Assembly: GCF_900105555.1 (NCBI RefSeq)
Contig: NZ_FNTZ01000001.1
Coordinates: 3,971,501-4,035,500 of the forward strand
Origin: Pseudomonas coleopterorum
GTDB taxonomy: Bacteria; Pseudomonadota; Gammaproteobacteria; Pseudomonadales; Pseudomonadaceae
DNA length: 64,000 bases
Reading direction: 5' to 3'
In this document: one piece after another, positions 51,816 through 61,350 of the stretch
Layout: every line of letters starts with the position of its first letter
How positions within the stretch are numbered: the first letter of the stretch is position 1
Notes under the pieces: generated by a model
The model's input: only the letters and a program-made list of their open reading frames with translations
Told to the model about the DNA's origin: nothing
The model's database searches: none
Translations under genes and position numbers: made by a program

Positions 51816-52760
51816 TCAGGCCAGGATCTGCTCCCGCTCAGCAACCGGCTTGGACTCCAACAACAGTTGCTGTAGCCATTGCACCAACAGCCGTGCGGTC
51901 GGCGAGAGCGGGTTGGCGTGCCACTTGTAGACGCCCAGTGCATCGGCCATGGACAGGCGTTTGTCCAGCACGCGCACCAGCCTGCCGTCGGCGAGCATCT
52001 GCCGGGAGGTCATGCCCCACCCCAAGGCAATGCCGTGGCCTTCCACAGCCGCCTGCATCATGACGGGAAAGCTGTTGAAGGACATGCCCTGTCGGCCGAC
52101 ACGAAACGGTGCACCGATACTTTGCAGCCACTGGTCCCAGCCCACGAAGTCTTGGGAAATCGCTTCATAGTGCAATAGGCGGCATTGAGGCAGGCTGTCC
52201 AGCGTCAGCCATTTGCTGATGGTTTTGAAGTAGCTTGGGCTGCAAACGGGAAATATGTCATCGGGCGCGCTGAACAGCAGCACATGATCGGCACTGGCCC
52301 GGCCCAGTGTCTGCACGGCAACATCGAAGCGCTCCGAATCGTCACCTATGGCAACGAGCGTGGAATGTAACTTGAGCTCGATGTGTGGATGCTGCTGATG
52401 AAAGCTCGCCAGCGCAGGCATGAACAAGTAGAACGCCTCCACCAGTTGGGAAGACAGCACCACCTGCGACGGCGCCGCCCGATGCTCGCGCAGCTTCTCT
52501 GACTGACGCGCGATGTCGAACAACGCTTGAGTGACCGTCAGGCGAAAGCTTTCGCCTGAGTCGGTCAGAAAGACCCCGCGACTTTTGCGATCGAACAGCT
52601 GCACACCCAAATTGTCCTCGAGCGAACGGATCTGGCGGCTGATGGCCGTCTGGGTAAGGTGTAGTTCTTGCGCCGCACGAGAAAAGCTTTGCAGCCGAGC
52701 AGCGGCTTCAAAGGGAATCAGACTGGAGAGCGGTGGTAATTTACGGCGGAGGTTTTCCAT
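51816..52760 (-). CDS. LysR-family transcriptional regulator
   Basis: 314 residues, GcvA/AmpR-like. N-terminal HTH (about 8-66: FEAAARLQSFSRAAQELHLT, AISRQIRSLEDNLGVQLFDR) and a periplasmic-binding-like effector domain. It lies between the two biosynthetic operons and is divergent from the megasynthase gene, so it is probably the pathway regulator. Start MENLRRKLPPLSSLIP at 52760; an upstream start at 52799 would run through the palindrome at 52787. Confidence 0.92.
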   Translation of the reverse strand: MENLRRKLPPLSSLIPFEAAARLQSFSRAAQELHLTQTAISRQIRSLEDNLGVQLFDRKSRGVFLTDSGESFRLTVTQALFDIARQSEKLREHRAAPSQVVLSSQLVEAFYLFMPALASFHQQHPHIELKLHSTLVAIGDDSERFDVAVQTLGRASADHVLLFSAPDDIFPVCSPSYFKTISKWLTLDSLPQCRLLHYEAISQDFVGWDQWLQSIGAPFRVGRQGMSFNSFPVMMQAAVEGHGIALGWGMTSRQMLADGRLVRVLDKRLSMADALGVYKWHANPLSPTARLLVQWLQQLLLESKPVAEREQILA

Positions 52761-52786
52761 AACCTGAAGTTGCCCTGGCCGACGAA

Positions 52787-52804
52787 ATGGTCGTTTCAAA
52801 CCAT
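52787..52804. promoter_or_regulatory. Candidate LysR-type operator
   Basis: Palindrome ATGGT-N8-ACCAT in the 249-base divergent gap. It contains a T-N11-A core (T52788 to A52800), the classical LysR-box form. Position, 27 bases upstream of the regulator start, suits autoregulation and control of the gene at 53010. Confidence 0.45.
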
Positions 52805-53009
52805 GTCACCTTTTGGCGCATCATGCAAAGCCTGACCGCGGCATGGATGCAGGCACCGGGGTGGGCGCCGCTGATCGAGGCGCGTACTCATCAGCGATGT
52901 CATGGGCTCCACGTCTTTGCGTAAGGTACCGATGCCAGCCTGTGCAGGCATAGACCCGATGGCCGCATCCGGAGCCTGGGTTGTGCGAAGTCAATCCAAG
53001 GAGCCGAAC

Positions 53010-56000
53010 ATGTTGATGCGACCATTGCGCGTGATCATCTGGGCTGTTTCCAGAAGTCGCTCCACAGCACTCGAACGCTGTGTGATGGAACACCCCGCCG
53101 TGCACGTGCTTCACGAGCGGTTGAGCGAGCCGTTCCTGCGCCAGCATTGGCCTGAAAAATATCGCAACGTAGTCGCCACCCGGGACAGAACGGGCATCCA
53201 CGAGTCCATCCCTACCTACGGCCAGGCCTTGGAAGCGCTCGCCCATGGCCCACTGCCGGCCGATAAATCGGTGCTGTTGAGTAAGGAAATCGCCTGGTTT
53301 TCCGACTTTGCCCAGATCAGCGATGCGTGGCTGCAGCAGTTCAAGCATGTATTTCTGGTTCGTGAACCGCAGGCGGTCATGCGCTCGCTGTATCGCGTTG
53401 GCACTCAGGGTGAAGATACCTGGTTCGATCCCGACGAATCGGGCTTCCAGGAACTGCTGACCCTGTACTGGCGCGTGCATCGGGTATGCCCGCCGGGCAG
53501 TCTGATGGCATTGGACAGCGATCATGACCTGATGCAGGACAGCGCAGGCAGTCTGAGTACCCTGTGCGATTTCCTCGGCGTACCGTTCAACGCGAGCATG
53601 CTGCATTGGCAAGCGCAGGAAGTACCTGCCTGGCAGTTTTTCAAGGGCTGGCATGAAGACGCGCAGCGTTCGACCGGCTTCGCATCGGTGGACCATCCCG
53701 AGCAGACCTACCCGGTCGTGGTCGATGAATGTGCGGCGCGTGCCCAGCCCACTTATCGTTTCTTTGCCCTGCTGGCCGCTCGGCGACGGCCGGGTGCTGC
53801 GAACGGTATGCTGCGCAGCCTGTACCACGCGCCGTCGGCTACTGTGGACATCGTACTGTTACACAGCGGCGAAGAAAATCTGAGCCCTCTGCTGTGGAGT
53901 GTTGCGCAATTCACCGACGCGAACTGCCACGCTCTGGATACGTCGACTTTCCCTGCCACTGATGCCCCGAACCCGCCCGGACTGCAAGGGCTGATCGGCC
54001 AACCATTGCTCCTGGCCGTCAGCGAAGCCAATGCATCCGCGCAGCAGCACACCATTGACCGGCTGCTGACGCAGGCATGTGTGGTCGGCCTGTTGAGTGA
54101 AACCGGCTTTCACCTGCTGGATGTCAAAGGCCGGACCGGTCCCTCGCCATTACCCGCACCACAGGCCTGCACCCTGCAATTGCAGCGCTTGCGCAAACGC
54201 AGCATCGATGACTGGGCTACCTTCAACCATTACAACCAGAGCGAGCGCGTCGTGCCTGATTGGCTGGACACGTTTCTCGCGGCTGTAACGGCCAATCCGG
54301 AACACATCGCGGTCAGCGATGGACAGGACAGTTTGACCCTGCAACGCCTGCACGACCAGGCCCAACAGCTGGCCAGGACCTTACAGGCCCGCCTGGCGCC
54401 GGAGGCGTGGGCGGTCGTTTTCAAACGCAAGAATGTCCATACTGCTGTGGCCATGACCGCCTGTGCGCTGGCTGGCCGCCCTTATCTGGAACTGCCCGCC
54501 TGGTACAATGCTCAGCATTGCCAACCACTGTTGGAGCGCCTGGGCGATTGCCTGGTCCTGTGCGACCAGGAGACGGCCAGGCAACTACCGACGACCCAAC
54601 CCCGAGTGCTGGAAACCGAGTTCGCCTGTCCTGCGGCAATCGACTGCGCCCCGTGGGCAGTCATCCGCCCAGTCATTGCGTATGGCCTGCTGACCTCGGG
54701 CACCAGTGGCCCGTCCAAGGTGGCACTGATGGCGCCACCCGCCATGCTCGACTCGCTGAGCCTGTGGCAGAGCTACCTGCAGCCAGGGCAGCGCGTAGGC
54801 CTCAACGCGTGGCTCACCGGTTACCTGTATTACCCGCTGCTGAGCCGCTGCACCACCGTGATCATTGCCGACGAAGTGGTACTGGATCCTCTCCGCCTGC
54901 TGGATTTCATTGCCGACAACCAACTGCAGCAGATCATGATCACACCATCACTGCTGCAAGGGCTGCTGCGTCAGGACTTCGCCTTCGTGACCGGCTGCGC
55001 AGGTCTACAGGTGCTGTGGAGCAGTGGCGAGCATCTGTCGGCGACCTTGCGCGCCACAGTGCAGGCATTGCTGCCAGATTGCCATCTGATCGACTTGTAC
55101 GGTTCCAACGAAGCCGGCGATGTGGCGCTCAAACACGACGATGGCACGTTACAGTTGATCAAGGGGGTGGAGGCACAGGTGCTTGACCGCGAAGGGCACG
55201 CGGTCCCCTTGCGCGCAGCGGGCCATCTGCACCTGCGCACACCGGGGTTGTTCAGCGGTTACCTTGGCCAGCCAGACAGTGTTTCGCGCGCCATCGGTGG
55301 ACTGTTCGACACCGGCGATCGTGTAGTCTGGCTGGGTAACGGCCGCCTGCAATTGCTCGGGCGCGACAGTGCCCACTTCAAGATACGCGGCTACAAGGTG
55401 TATACGGAGAACGTCGAGAACATCTTGAACAGTCACCCGCTGGTAGCCCAGACGTACCTGAGCAGCCGGCACGAAGGCGCCGCCCGGCAGTTGGTGGCCT
55501 ACGTGGTTCCCGCCAATCCTGCGCAGATGCCGACGTCCACCGAATTGCGCGCCTGGGTCGCCCTGCATCTGCCGTTCTTCGCGGTCCCCAGCGCCTACTA
55601 CGCCATATCCCACCTGGATGCCGGCCACAATCAGAAACGCAAGCCGTTGCCCCCCGCCCATCTGGACGATGCACTGCCCCTGCCAGCAGACCACGTGCCA
55701 CTGGCCGGCACTCAGGCACAGGTGGCTTCGGTATGGCGAAAGGTGCTTGGCAATGACATTCCTACCCTGCGCGAAGACGATGATTTTTTTGACCGCGGCG
55801 GCAGCCTGCAACTGAGCGAATTGCTGCTCGACCTCAACCGCACCTTCGAGGTGCAGCTCTCACTCTCCGCGCTGCTCGACGATACTCGTCTGCAGAGCAT
55901 GGCGCTGGTCATCGATCGCGCCCGAGCCGGATTGCCTGTGGTATCGACCTTGCGAGAGGTATTGGTCGAGGCCGCGCGATATGCGTTCGTCCCCGGCCAC

Positions 56001-57095
56001 GAGCGTGGCGAAGACAGGCTCGGCGACTACCGTGGCAAACCGCGCAAGCGCATCCTGCTGACCGGTGCCACGGGTTTTTTCGGCGCCTTCATCCTGGCCG
56101 CCCTCGCCCGCCGGCCCGAGGTCGAACAGGTTGTCTGCCTGGTTCGCGCCAAAGACCTGCCGGACGCGCGCCGCCGTTGCCTGGGCAATCTGCAACATCA
56201 TGGTCTGGTCCCACCCGGCGCCCCCCTGGATTGGCTGGGCAAGTTGCAGGTCGAGTGCGGCGACCTGACGGCCGAACGCTTGGGCCTTTTGCCGATCGTC
56301 TACCAAAGCCTGACAATTACGATCGACTGCGTGGTCCATGCCGGAGCCGAAGTGAACTGGGTCAAGCCCTACGCGAATCTGGTACCGTGCAATGTCGAAG
56401 GTACCGCCCATATCGTGCAACTGGCGCTCGACGCCGCTGCGCCACTGCTGCTTGTTTCCACCTTGGCGGGCGGTGGTAGCGCGCGCACCGGATACGAGGA
56501 AAGCAAGCAGGTGGCCGAAGCCATCGTGCTGAGCGCGGCACGTGAACATGGCCTGCCTGTCATGATCACCCGCTGCAGTGACCTGGCCCTGCCACTCGAG
56601 GTTGATCACAGCAGCGTCAATGAACGCGACTATGTGTGCCTGATCCTGCTTACCTGCCTATTGCTGGGGTGCTGGCCGGCCGACCTCGAAGGCAGTATCA
56701 ATCTGACACCTGTCGACGTCGCCGCACAGATCGTCGTGCAACTGGCGCTCCAGGTACCCACCCCTACGTTGAGCCGGGCCTCCAACCTGTGCCATCCGCA
56801 TGGTCCCCTGCCATGGCGGATACTCTGCGGCTGGGTTGCCGACAACCTCACACCCGGCAGCTTCGTACCGTTGCCCCTGGAACGCTGGCGAGAACGCCTG
56901 GACAACGACACCCGCCAGCATCCTGTCCTTGTCAAGACTCGCCTGATCCTGCCGATGATTCTCGCTGATCTGACTGCCTCCCCAGCGCGCAACGACCTGG
57001 AGTTCCCTCCCACCTCGGCGATTCGCTTGAACCCGCAATGGGCAGCCCGGCTGACCCGTCAATTGCTGCATACCCTTGGGCAGGTGGATCAATGA
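53010..57095 (+). CDS. NRPS-like megasynthase: sulfotransferase - adenylation - carrier - thioester reductase
   Basis: 1361 residues. (1) About 1-270: PAPS sulfotransferase-like domain, with 5'-phosphosulfate loop SRSRSTALERC (14-24) and 3'-phosphate motif VREPQAVMRSL (R118, S126). (2) About 275-405: no domain I recognise. (3) About 405-880: adenylation domain with TSGTSGPSK (near 561), LYGSNEAGD (near 697), FDTGDRV, GRDSAHFKIRGYKV (near 784) and A10 lysine in NQKRKPLP. (4) Carrier domain with pantetheine serine S932 (DRGGSLQLSELL). (5) About 1013-1361: thioester reductase with TGATGFFGAFI and Y1162/K1166. There is no condensation domain. It should activate one acid and release it as an aldehyde. 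Start supported by 'caaggagccgaac'. Confidence 0.9.
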   Translation: MLMRPLRVIIWAVSRSRSTALERCVMEHPAVHVLHERLSEPFLRQHWPEKYRNVVATRDRTGIHESIPTYGQALEALAHGPLPADKSVLLSKEIAWFSDFAQISDAWLQQFKHVFLVREPQAVMRSLYRVGTQGEDTWFDPDESGFQELLTLYWRVHRVCPPGSLMALDSDHDLMQDSAGSLSTLCDFLGVPFNASMLHWQAQEVPAWQFFKGWHEDAQRSTGFASVDHPEQTYPVVVDECAARAQPTYRFFALLAARRRPGAANGMLRSLYHAPSATVDIVLLHSGEENLSPLLWSVAQFTDANCHALDTSTFPATDAPNPPGLQGLIGQPLLLAVSEANASAQQHTIDRLLTQACVVGLLSETGFHLLDVKGRTGPSPLPAPQACTLQLQRLRKRSIDDWATFNHYNQSERVVPDWLDTFLAAVTANPEHIAVSDGQDSLTLQRLHDQAQQLARTLQARLAPEAWAVVFKRKNVHTAVAMTACALAGRPYLELPAWYNAQHCQPLLERLGDCLVLCDQETARQLPTTQPRVLETEFACPAAIDCAPWAVIRPVIAYGLLTSGTSGPSKVALMAPPAMLDSLSLWQSYLQPGQRVGLNAWLTGYLYYPLLSRCTTVIIADEVVLDPLRLLDFIADNQLQQIMITPSLLQGLLRQDFAFVTGCAGLQVLWSSGEHLSATLRATVQALLPDCHLIDLYGSNEAGDVALKHDDGTLQLIKGVEAQVLDREGHAVPLRAAGHLHLRTPGLFSGYLGQPDSVSRAIGGLFDTGDRVVWLGNGRLQLLGRDSAHFKIRGYKVYTENVENILNSHPLVAQTYLSSRHEGAARQLVAYVVPANPAQMPTSTELRAWVALHLPFFAVPSAYYAISHLDAGHNQKRKPLPPAHLDDALPLPADHVPLAGTQAQVASVWRKVLGNDIPTLREDDDFFDRGGSLQLSELLLDLNRTFEVQLSLSALLDDTRLQSMALVIDRARAGLPVVSTLREVLVEAARYAFVPGHERGEDRLGDYRGKPRKRILLTGATGFFGAFILAALARRPEVEQVVCLVRAKDLPDARRRCLGNLQHHGLVPPGAPLDWLGKLQVECGDLTAERLGLLPIVYQSLTITIDCVVHAGAEVNWVKPYANLVPCNVEGTAHIVQLALDAAAPLLLVSTLAGGGSARTGYEESKQVAEAIVLSAAREHGLPVMITRCSDLALPLEVDHSSVNERDYVCLILLTCLLLGCWPADLEGSINLTPVDVAAQIVVQLALQVPTPTLSRASNLCHPHGPLPWRILCGWVADNLTPGSFVPLPLERWRERLDNDTRQHPVLVKTRLILPMILADLTASPARNDLEFPPTSAIRLNPQWAARLTRQLLHTLGQVDQ

Positions 57096-58129
57096 ATCGG
57101 CGTACGGTCAACGCCTGGGTAGCGGTGCAATGTCGAAGCGAACTGACCCGCTTCAGCTACCTGAGCCCGCCCCTGAAGCCCATGGATGTGGAAATCCGAG
57201 TCACGCATTGCGGATTGTGCAGCAGCGATCTGCACCTGATCGATGGCCACTGGGGCGATGCCAGCGTGTACCCACAGGTGTGCGGGCATGAAGTGACTGG
57301 CCACGTCAGTGCTGTGGGCGAAAACGTCGCGGGTCTGCACCTGGGACAACGGGTGGGCGTCGGCTGGTACCGCAGTGCCTGCCTGGCCTGTGAATTCTGC
57401 CTGCGCGGCGAAGAGCAGCACTGTGCCGGCCTGGTCGCCACCTGCACCCATGGTGAACACGGCGGACTGGCCGACTACCTGTACTGCGACAGCCGCTTCG
57501 TCTTCCCCATCCCCGACGAACTGAGCAGCGAGCAGGCTGCGCCTCTACTGTGCGCCGGTGTTACCGTGCATACGGCGCTCAAGCGTGCGACCTGGCCCGG
57601 CATGGCGGTGGGCATCGTGGGAATCGGTGGCCTGGGTCATTTGGCCATCCAGTTCGCAGCCAAGCGTGGCTGTCGCGTCACGGCGCTGTCGAGCAGCCCG
57701 CACAAGGAACGCGATGCGCTGACCCTGGGCGCCCATCGGTTCGTCGACCTGAGCAAACCCTTCGCGTGCAATCAAGTGCGCAATGCCTTGGACTACATCC
57801 TGGTGACCAGCTCTGTCGCCTGCGATTGGTCGGCCATCGTCGATATGCTGCGTCCTTTTGGAACGCTCTGCTTCGCGGGCATGCCGCCACCGGTGACCTT
57901 CGATATCGCAGCCATGATGTACAAGACCTTGAGCATCACCACGGCCAACGTCGGCGGACGCCAGGATATCGTGGACACCTTGGACTTCGCGGCAACGCGC
58001 CAAGTGCGGCCTTGGGTGCAGTCATGGCCCCTTGGGGACGTCAACCATGCGATACGGCAACTGCGAAAAGGACGGGTGCACTACCGCGCCGTGATGCACG
58101 TCGGCGACGTGCAGAGCCAGACCTTGTAG
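57092..58129 (+). CDS. Zinc-dependent alcohol dehydrogenase (CAD/YahK-like)
   Basis: 345 residues, medium-chain dehydrogenase family. Catalytic zinc region HCGLCSSDLHL and GHEVTGHV; structural zinc cysteines in CLACEFCLRGEEQHC; NADP-type loop GIGGLGHLAIQFA. The 4-base overlap with the megasynthase stop (ATGA) shows coupling. It most likely reduces the aldehyde released by the reductase domain to a primary alcohol. Confidence 0.93.
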   Translation: MNRRTVNAWVAVQCRSELTRFSYLSPPLKPMDVEIRVTHCGLCSSDLHLIDGHWGDASVYPQVCGHEVTGHVSAVGENVAGLHLGQRVGVGWYRSACLACEFCLRGEEQHCAGLVATCTHGEHGGLADYLYCDSRFVFPIPDELSSEQAAPLLCAGVTVHTALKRATWPGMAVGIVGIGGLGHLAIQFAAKRGCRVTALSSSPHKERDALTLGAHRFVDLSKPFACNQVRNALDYILVTSSVACDWSAIVDMLRPFGTLCFAGMPPPVTFDIAAMMYKTLSITTANVGGRQDIVDTLDFAATRQVRPWVQSWPLGDVNHAIRQLRKGRVHYRAVMHVGDVQSQTL

Positions 58130-58209
58130 CCGCAGTGCTCGCATTTGCCCCGCAGCCGCCTGTCTGCTAACGTCGCCCGGTTTCAATCCTTCTCGCCGAG
58201 ACCGCTGCC

Positions 58210-58452
58210 ATGGCCCGCAAAAAAGCCTCCCTGGATTTCGAACAATCCCTTGCCGACCTGCAGACGCTGGTCGAACGCCTGGAGAACGGCGAGCTTTCGC
58301 TGGAAGACTCGCTCAGCGCTTTCGAGAACGGCATCCGCCTCACCCGCGACTGTCAGAGCGCGCTCGCCCAGGCCGAACAGAAAGTCCAGGTCCTGCTGGA
58401 AAAGGACGGCGAGCTCACCGAAGAACCTTTCGACACGGAACAGCCTGAATGA
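58210..58452 (+). CDS. xseB: Exodeoxyribonuclease VII small subunit
   Basis: 80 residues, family length. Motif [23 protein letters not shown] in the helical hairpin. Returns to the core genome: xseB-ispA-dxs, as in PAO1. Overlaps ispA by four bases. Confidence 0.96.
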   Translation: MARKKASLDFEQSLADLQTLVERLENGELSLEDSLSAFENGIRLTRDCQSALAQAEQKVQVLLEKDGELTEEPFDTEQPE

Positions 58453-59336
58453 TCGCTGCCTACCAGGCTGTCTGCCAACAACGCGTGGATGGCGCGCTGC
58501 AAGGTCTGTTCATCCCTCCGTCGACCGAGCTGACTCGGCTGTACCAAGCCATGCGCTACAGCGTCATGAACGGTGGCAAGCGGGTCCGTCCGCTGCTGGC
58601 CTATGCCGCCTGCGAAGCCTTGGGTGGCGACGCAAGCCAGGCCAATGGCGCGGCCTGTGCGGTCGAACTGATCCACGCCTACTCGCTGGTGCACGACGAC
58701 CTGCCGGCCATGGACGACGACGACCTGCGCCGTGGCCAACCGACCACTCACAAGGCGTTCGACGAAGCCTGCGCGATCCTTGCCGGCGATGGCCTGCAGA
58801 GCCTGGCTTTCACTGCCCTGCTCGACCCGAGCCTGAGCCCGCAAAGCGATGTTATCCGGCTGAGCATGGTCCAGGTACTGGCCCAGGCCGCAGGCCCGGC
58901 CGGCATGGTCGGCGGCCAGGCCATCGACCTCGGCTCGGTGGGTCTGCAGCTTGATCGGCACGCCCTGGAATTCATGCATCGGCACAAGACCGGCGCCTTG
59001 ATCGAGGCCAGCGTACGCCTCGGCGCGCTGGCCAGCGCCCGCGCCGAGCCAGCGCAACTTCAAGCGCTGCAAGCCTACGCCCAGGCGGTAGGGCTGGCCT
59101 TTCAGGTGCAGGACGACATCCTCGACGTCGAAAGCGATACCGCCACCCTGGGCAAGCGCCAAGGTGCCGACATTGCCTTGAACAAACCGACCTACCCGGC
59201 CCTGCTCGGTCTGGAAGCCGCCAAGGCCTACGCCCTGGATCTGCGCGACCAGGCCTTGCTCGCGTTGCAGCCTTTCGATGCCGCAGCCGAGCCGCTGCGC
59301 GAGCTGGCACGCTACATTGTGACGCGACGCAACTGA
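58449..59336 (+). CDS. ispA: Farnesyl diphosphate synthase
   Basis: 295 residues. First aspartate-rich motif [14 protein letters not shown] and second DDILDVESD. Condenses IPP with DMAPP and GPP to FPP, precursor of ubiquinone and undecaprenyl phosphate. Coupled to xseB and dxs. Confidence 0.97.
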   Translation: MIAAYQAVCQQRVDGALQGLFIPPSTELTRLYQAMRYSVMNGGKRVRPLLAYAACEALGGDASQANGAACAVELIHAYSLVHDDLPAMDDDDLRRGQPTTHKAFDEACAILAGDGLQSLAFTALLDPSLSPQSDVIRLSMVQVLAQAAGPAGMVGGQAIDLGSVGLQLDRHALEFMHRHKTGALIEASVRLGALASARAEPAQLQALQAYAQAVGLAFQVQDDILDVESDTATLGKRQGADIALNKPTYPALLGLEAAKAYALDLRDQALLALQPFDAAAEPLRELARYIVTRRN

Positions 59337-59406
59337 CGAGCGCGTGCGCAGCCGCCGCCGCATCAGGTAAACTGCTTCATTCTTAAAACTCATAACGATT
59401 CGCCTG

Positions 59407-61305
59407 ATGCCCACGACGTTTCAAGAGATCCCCCGCGAACGCCCGGCGACGCCTCTGCTCGACCGTGCTGACACTCCTGCCGGCCTGCGCCGTCTGGGCG
59501 AAGCCGAGCTCGAAACACTGGCCGACGAACTGCGCCAGGAGCTGCTATACACGGTCGGCCAGACCGGCGGGCATTTCGGTGCCGGCCTGGGCGTCATCGA
59601 GCTGACCATCGCCCTGCACTACGTCTTCGACACGCCCGACGATCGTCTGGTCTGGGACGTCGGCCACCAGGCCTACCCGCACAAGATCCTCACCGGTCGC
59701 CGCGAACGCATGGCCAGCCTGCGCCAGAAGGACGGCATCGCCGCCTTCCCGCGACGCAGTGAAAGCGAATACGACACCTTCGGCGTCGGGCACTCCAGCA
59801 CGTCCATCAGCGCCGCGCTGGGCATGGCCATCGGCGCACGCCTGCAGAACAGCGGGCGCAAGGCCATTGCCGTGATCGGCGATGGCGCCCTGACCGCAGG
59901 CATGGCTTTCGAAGCGCTCAATCATGCGCCGGAAGTCAACGCCGACATGCTGGTGATCCTCAACGACAACGACATGTCGATTTCGCGCAATGTCGGCGGC
60001 CTGTCCAACTACCTGGCCAAGATTCTATCCAGCCGCACCTACACCAGCATGCGCGAGGGCAGCAAGAAGGTCCTGTCGCGCCTGCCCGGCGCCTGGGAAA
60101 TCGCCCGCCGCACCGAGGAATACGCCAAGGGCATGCTGGTTCCCGGCACCCTGTTCGAAGAACTGGGCTGGAACTACATCGGTCCGATCGACGGCCATGA
60201 CCTGCCGACCCTCGTCGCCACCCTGCGCAACATGCGCGACCTCAAGGGTCCGCAGTTCCTGCACGTGGTCACCAAGAAGGGCAAGGGGTTCGCCCCGGCC
60301 GAGGTCGACCCGATCGGCTACCACGCCATCACCAAGCTCGACCCGCTCGACGCGCCGGTCGCCGCTCCCGCCAAGGCCAGCGGGCCGAAGTACTCGGGCG
60401 TATTCGGGCAATGGCTGTGCGACATGGCGGAAGCCGATCCTCGCCTGGTCGGCATCACCCCGGCCATGAAGGAAGGTTCGGACCTGGTGGCGTTCAGCGA
60501 GCGCTTCCCCGAACGGTATTTCGACGTGGCCATCGCCGAGCAGCATGCGGTGACCCTGGCCGCTGGCATGGCCTGTGAAGGCACCAAGCCGGTGGTCGCG
60601 ATCTATTCCACGTTCCTGCAACGCGGTTACGATCAACTGATCCACGACGTGGCGGTGCAGAACCTCGACGTCCTGTTCGCCATCGACCGCGCCGGCCTGG
60701 TGGGCGAAGACGGCCCGACCCACGCCGGCAGCTACGACCTGTCGTACCTGCGCTGCATCCCCGGCATGCTGGTGATGACGCCCAGCGATGAAAACGAGCT
60801 TCGCCTGATGCTCAGCACCGGTCACCACTACCCAGGGCCGGCAGCCGTGCGCTACCCACGCGGCAACGGTCCGGGCGCGGCGATTCAGCAGGGCCTGGAC
60901 AGCATCGAGATCGGCAAGGGCGTGGTCCGTCGGCAAGGTCGTGGCATCGCCATTCTGGTGTTCGGCGTGCAACTGGCCGATGCACTGAAGGTGGCGCAGA
61001 AGCTGGATGCCACCGTCGCCGACATGCGCTTCGTCAAACCGCTGGACGAGCAACTGGTGCGCGAACTGGCCGAGAGTCACGATCTGCTGGTCACGCTGGA
61101 AGAGAACGCCATCATGGGCGGTGCCGGTTCGGCGGTCAGCGAGTTCCTGGCTCGCGAAGGCGTGCTCAAGCCTGTATTGCACCTGGGCTTGCCGGACACC
61201 TATGTGGAACACGCCAAGCCGGCGCAGATGCTGGCCGAGTGCGGCCTGGATGCCGCCGGCATCGAAGCCGCCATCACCCTGCGTCAGCGTCTGTTGCAGC
61301 GCTGA
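59407..61305 (+). CDS. dxs: 1-deoxy-D-xylulose-5-phosphate synthase
   Basis: 632 residues, thiamine-diphosphate enzyme and first step of the MEP isoprenoid pathway. Motifs: [14 protein letters not shown], the ThDP-binding [17 protein letters not shown] with [12 protein letters not shown], and [17 protein letters not shown]. End of the xseB-ispA-dxs operon. Confidence 0.98.
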   Translation: MPTTFQEIPRERPATPLLDRADTPAGLRRLGEAELETLADELRQELLYTVGQTGGHFGAGLGVIELTIALHYVFDTPDDRLVWDVGHQAYPHKILTGRRERMASLRQKDGIAAFPRRSESEYDTFGVGHSSTSISAALGMAIGARLQNSGRKAIAVIGDGALTAGMAFEALNHAPEVNADMLVILNDNDMSISRNVGGLSNYLAKILSSRTYTSMREGSKKVLSRLPGAWEIARRTEEYAKGMLVPGTLFEELGWNYIGPIDGHDLPTLVATLRNMRDLKGPQFLHVVTKKGKGFAPAEVDPIGYHAITKLDPLDAPVAAPAKASGPKYSGVFGQWLCDMAEADPRLVGITPAMKEGSDLVAFSERFPERYFDVAIAEQHAVTLAAGMACEGTKPVVAIYSTFLQRGYDQLIHDVAVQNLDVLFAIDRAGLVGEDGPTHAGSYDLSYLRCIPGMLVMTPSDENELRLMLSTGHHYPGPAAVRYPRGNGPGAAIQQGLDSIEIGKGVVRRQGRGIAILVFGVQLADALKVAQKLDATVADMRFVKPLDEQLVRELAESHDLLVTLEENAIMGGAGSAVSEFLAREGVLKPVLHLGLPDTYVEHAKPAQMLAECGLDAAGIEAAITLRQRLLQR

Positions 61306-61312
61306 CGACATC

Positions 61313-61347
61313 GCAATGCAGGGCCGACGGCGTCGGCCCTGCATTGC
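61313..61347. terminator. Bidirectional hairpin between dxs and ribA
   Basis: 17-base perfect inverted repeat (GCAATGCAGGGCCGACG and its complement) with a one-base centre, right between two convergent stops. It lacks a T-tract. Confidence 0.65.
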
Positions 61348-61350
61348 ACA

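Noticed and set aside
46037..58129. Saxitoxin-type or monobactam (sulfazecin) pathway
   Set aside because: The APS kinase, sulfotransferase and Rieske parallels are real, but there is no SxtA/SxtG counterpart and no condensation or thioesterase domain expected for a monobactam synthetase.
58130..58209. Attachment site or integrase remnant at the right end of the accessory block
   Set aside because: Only a short intergenic stretch before xseB; no tRNA end, direct repeat or integrase-like frame is visible.
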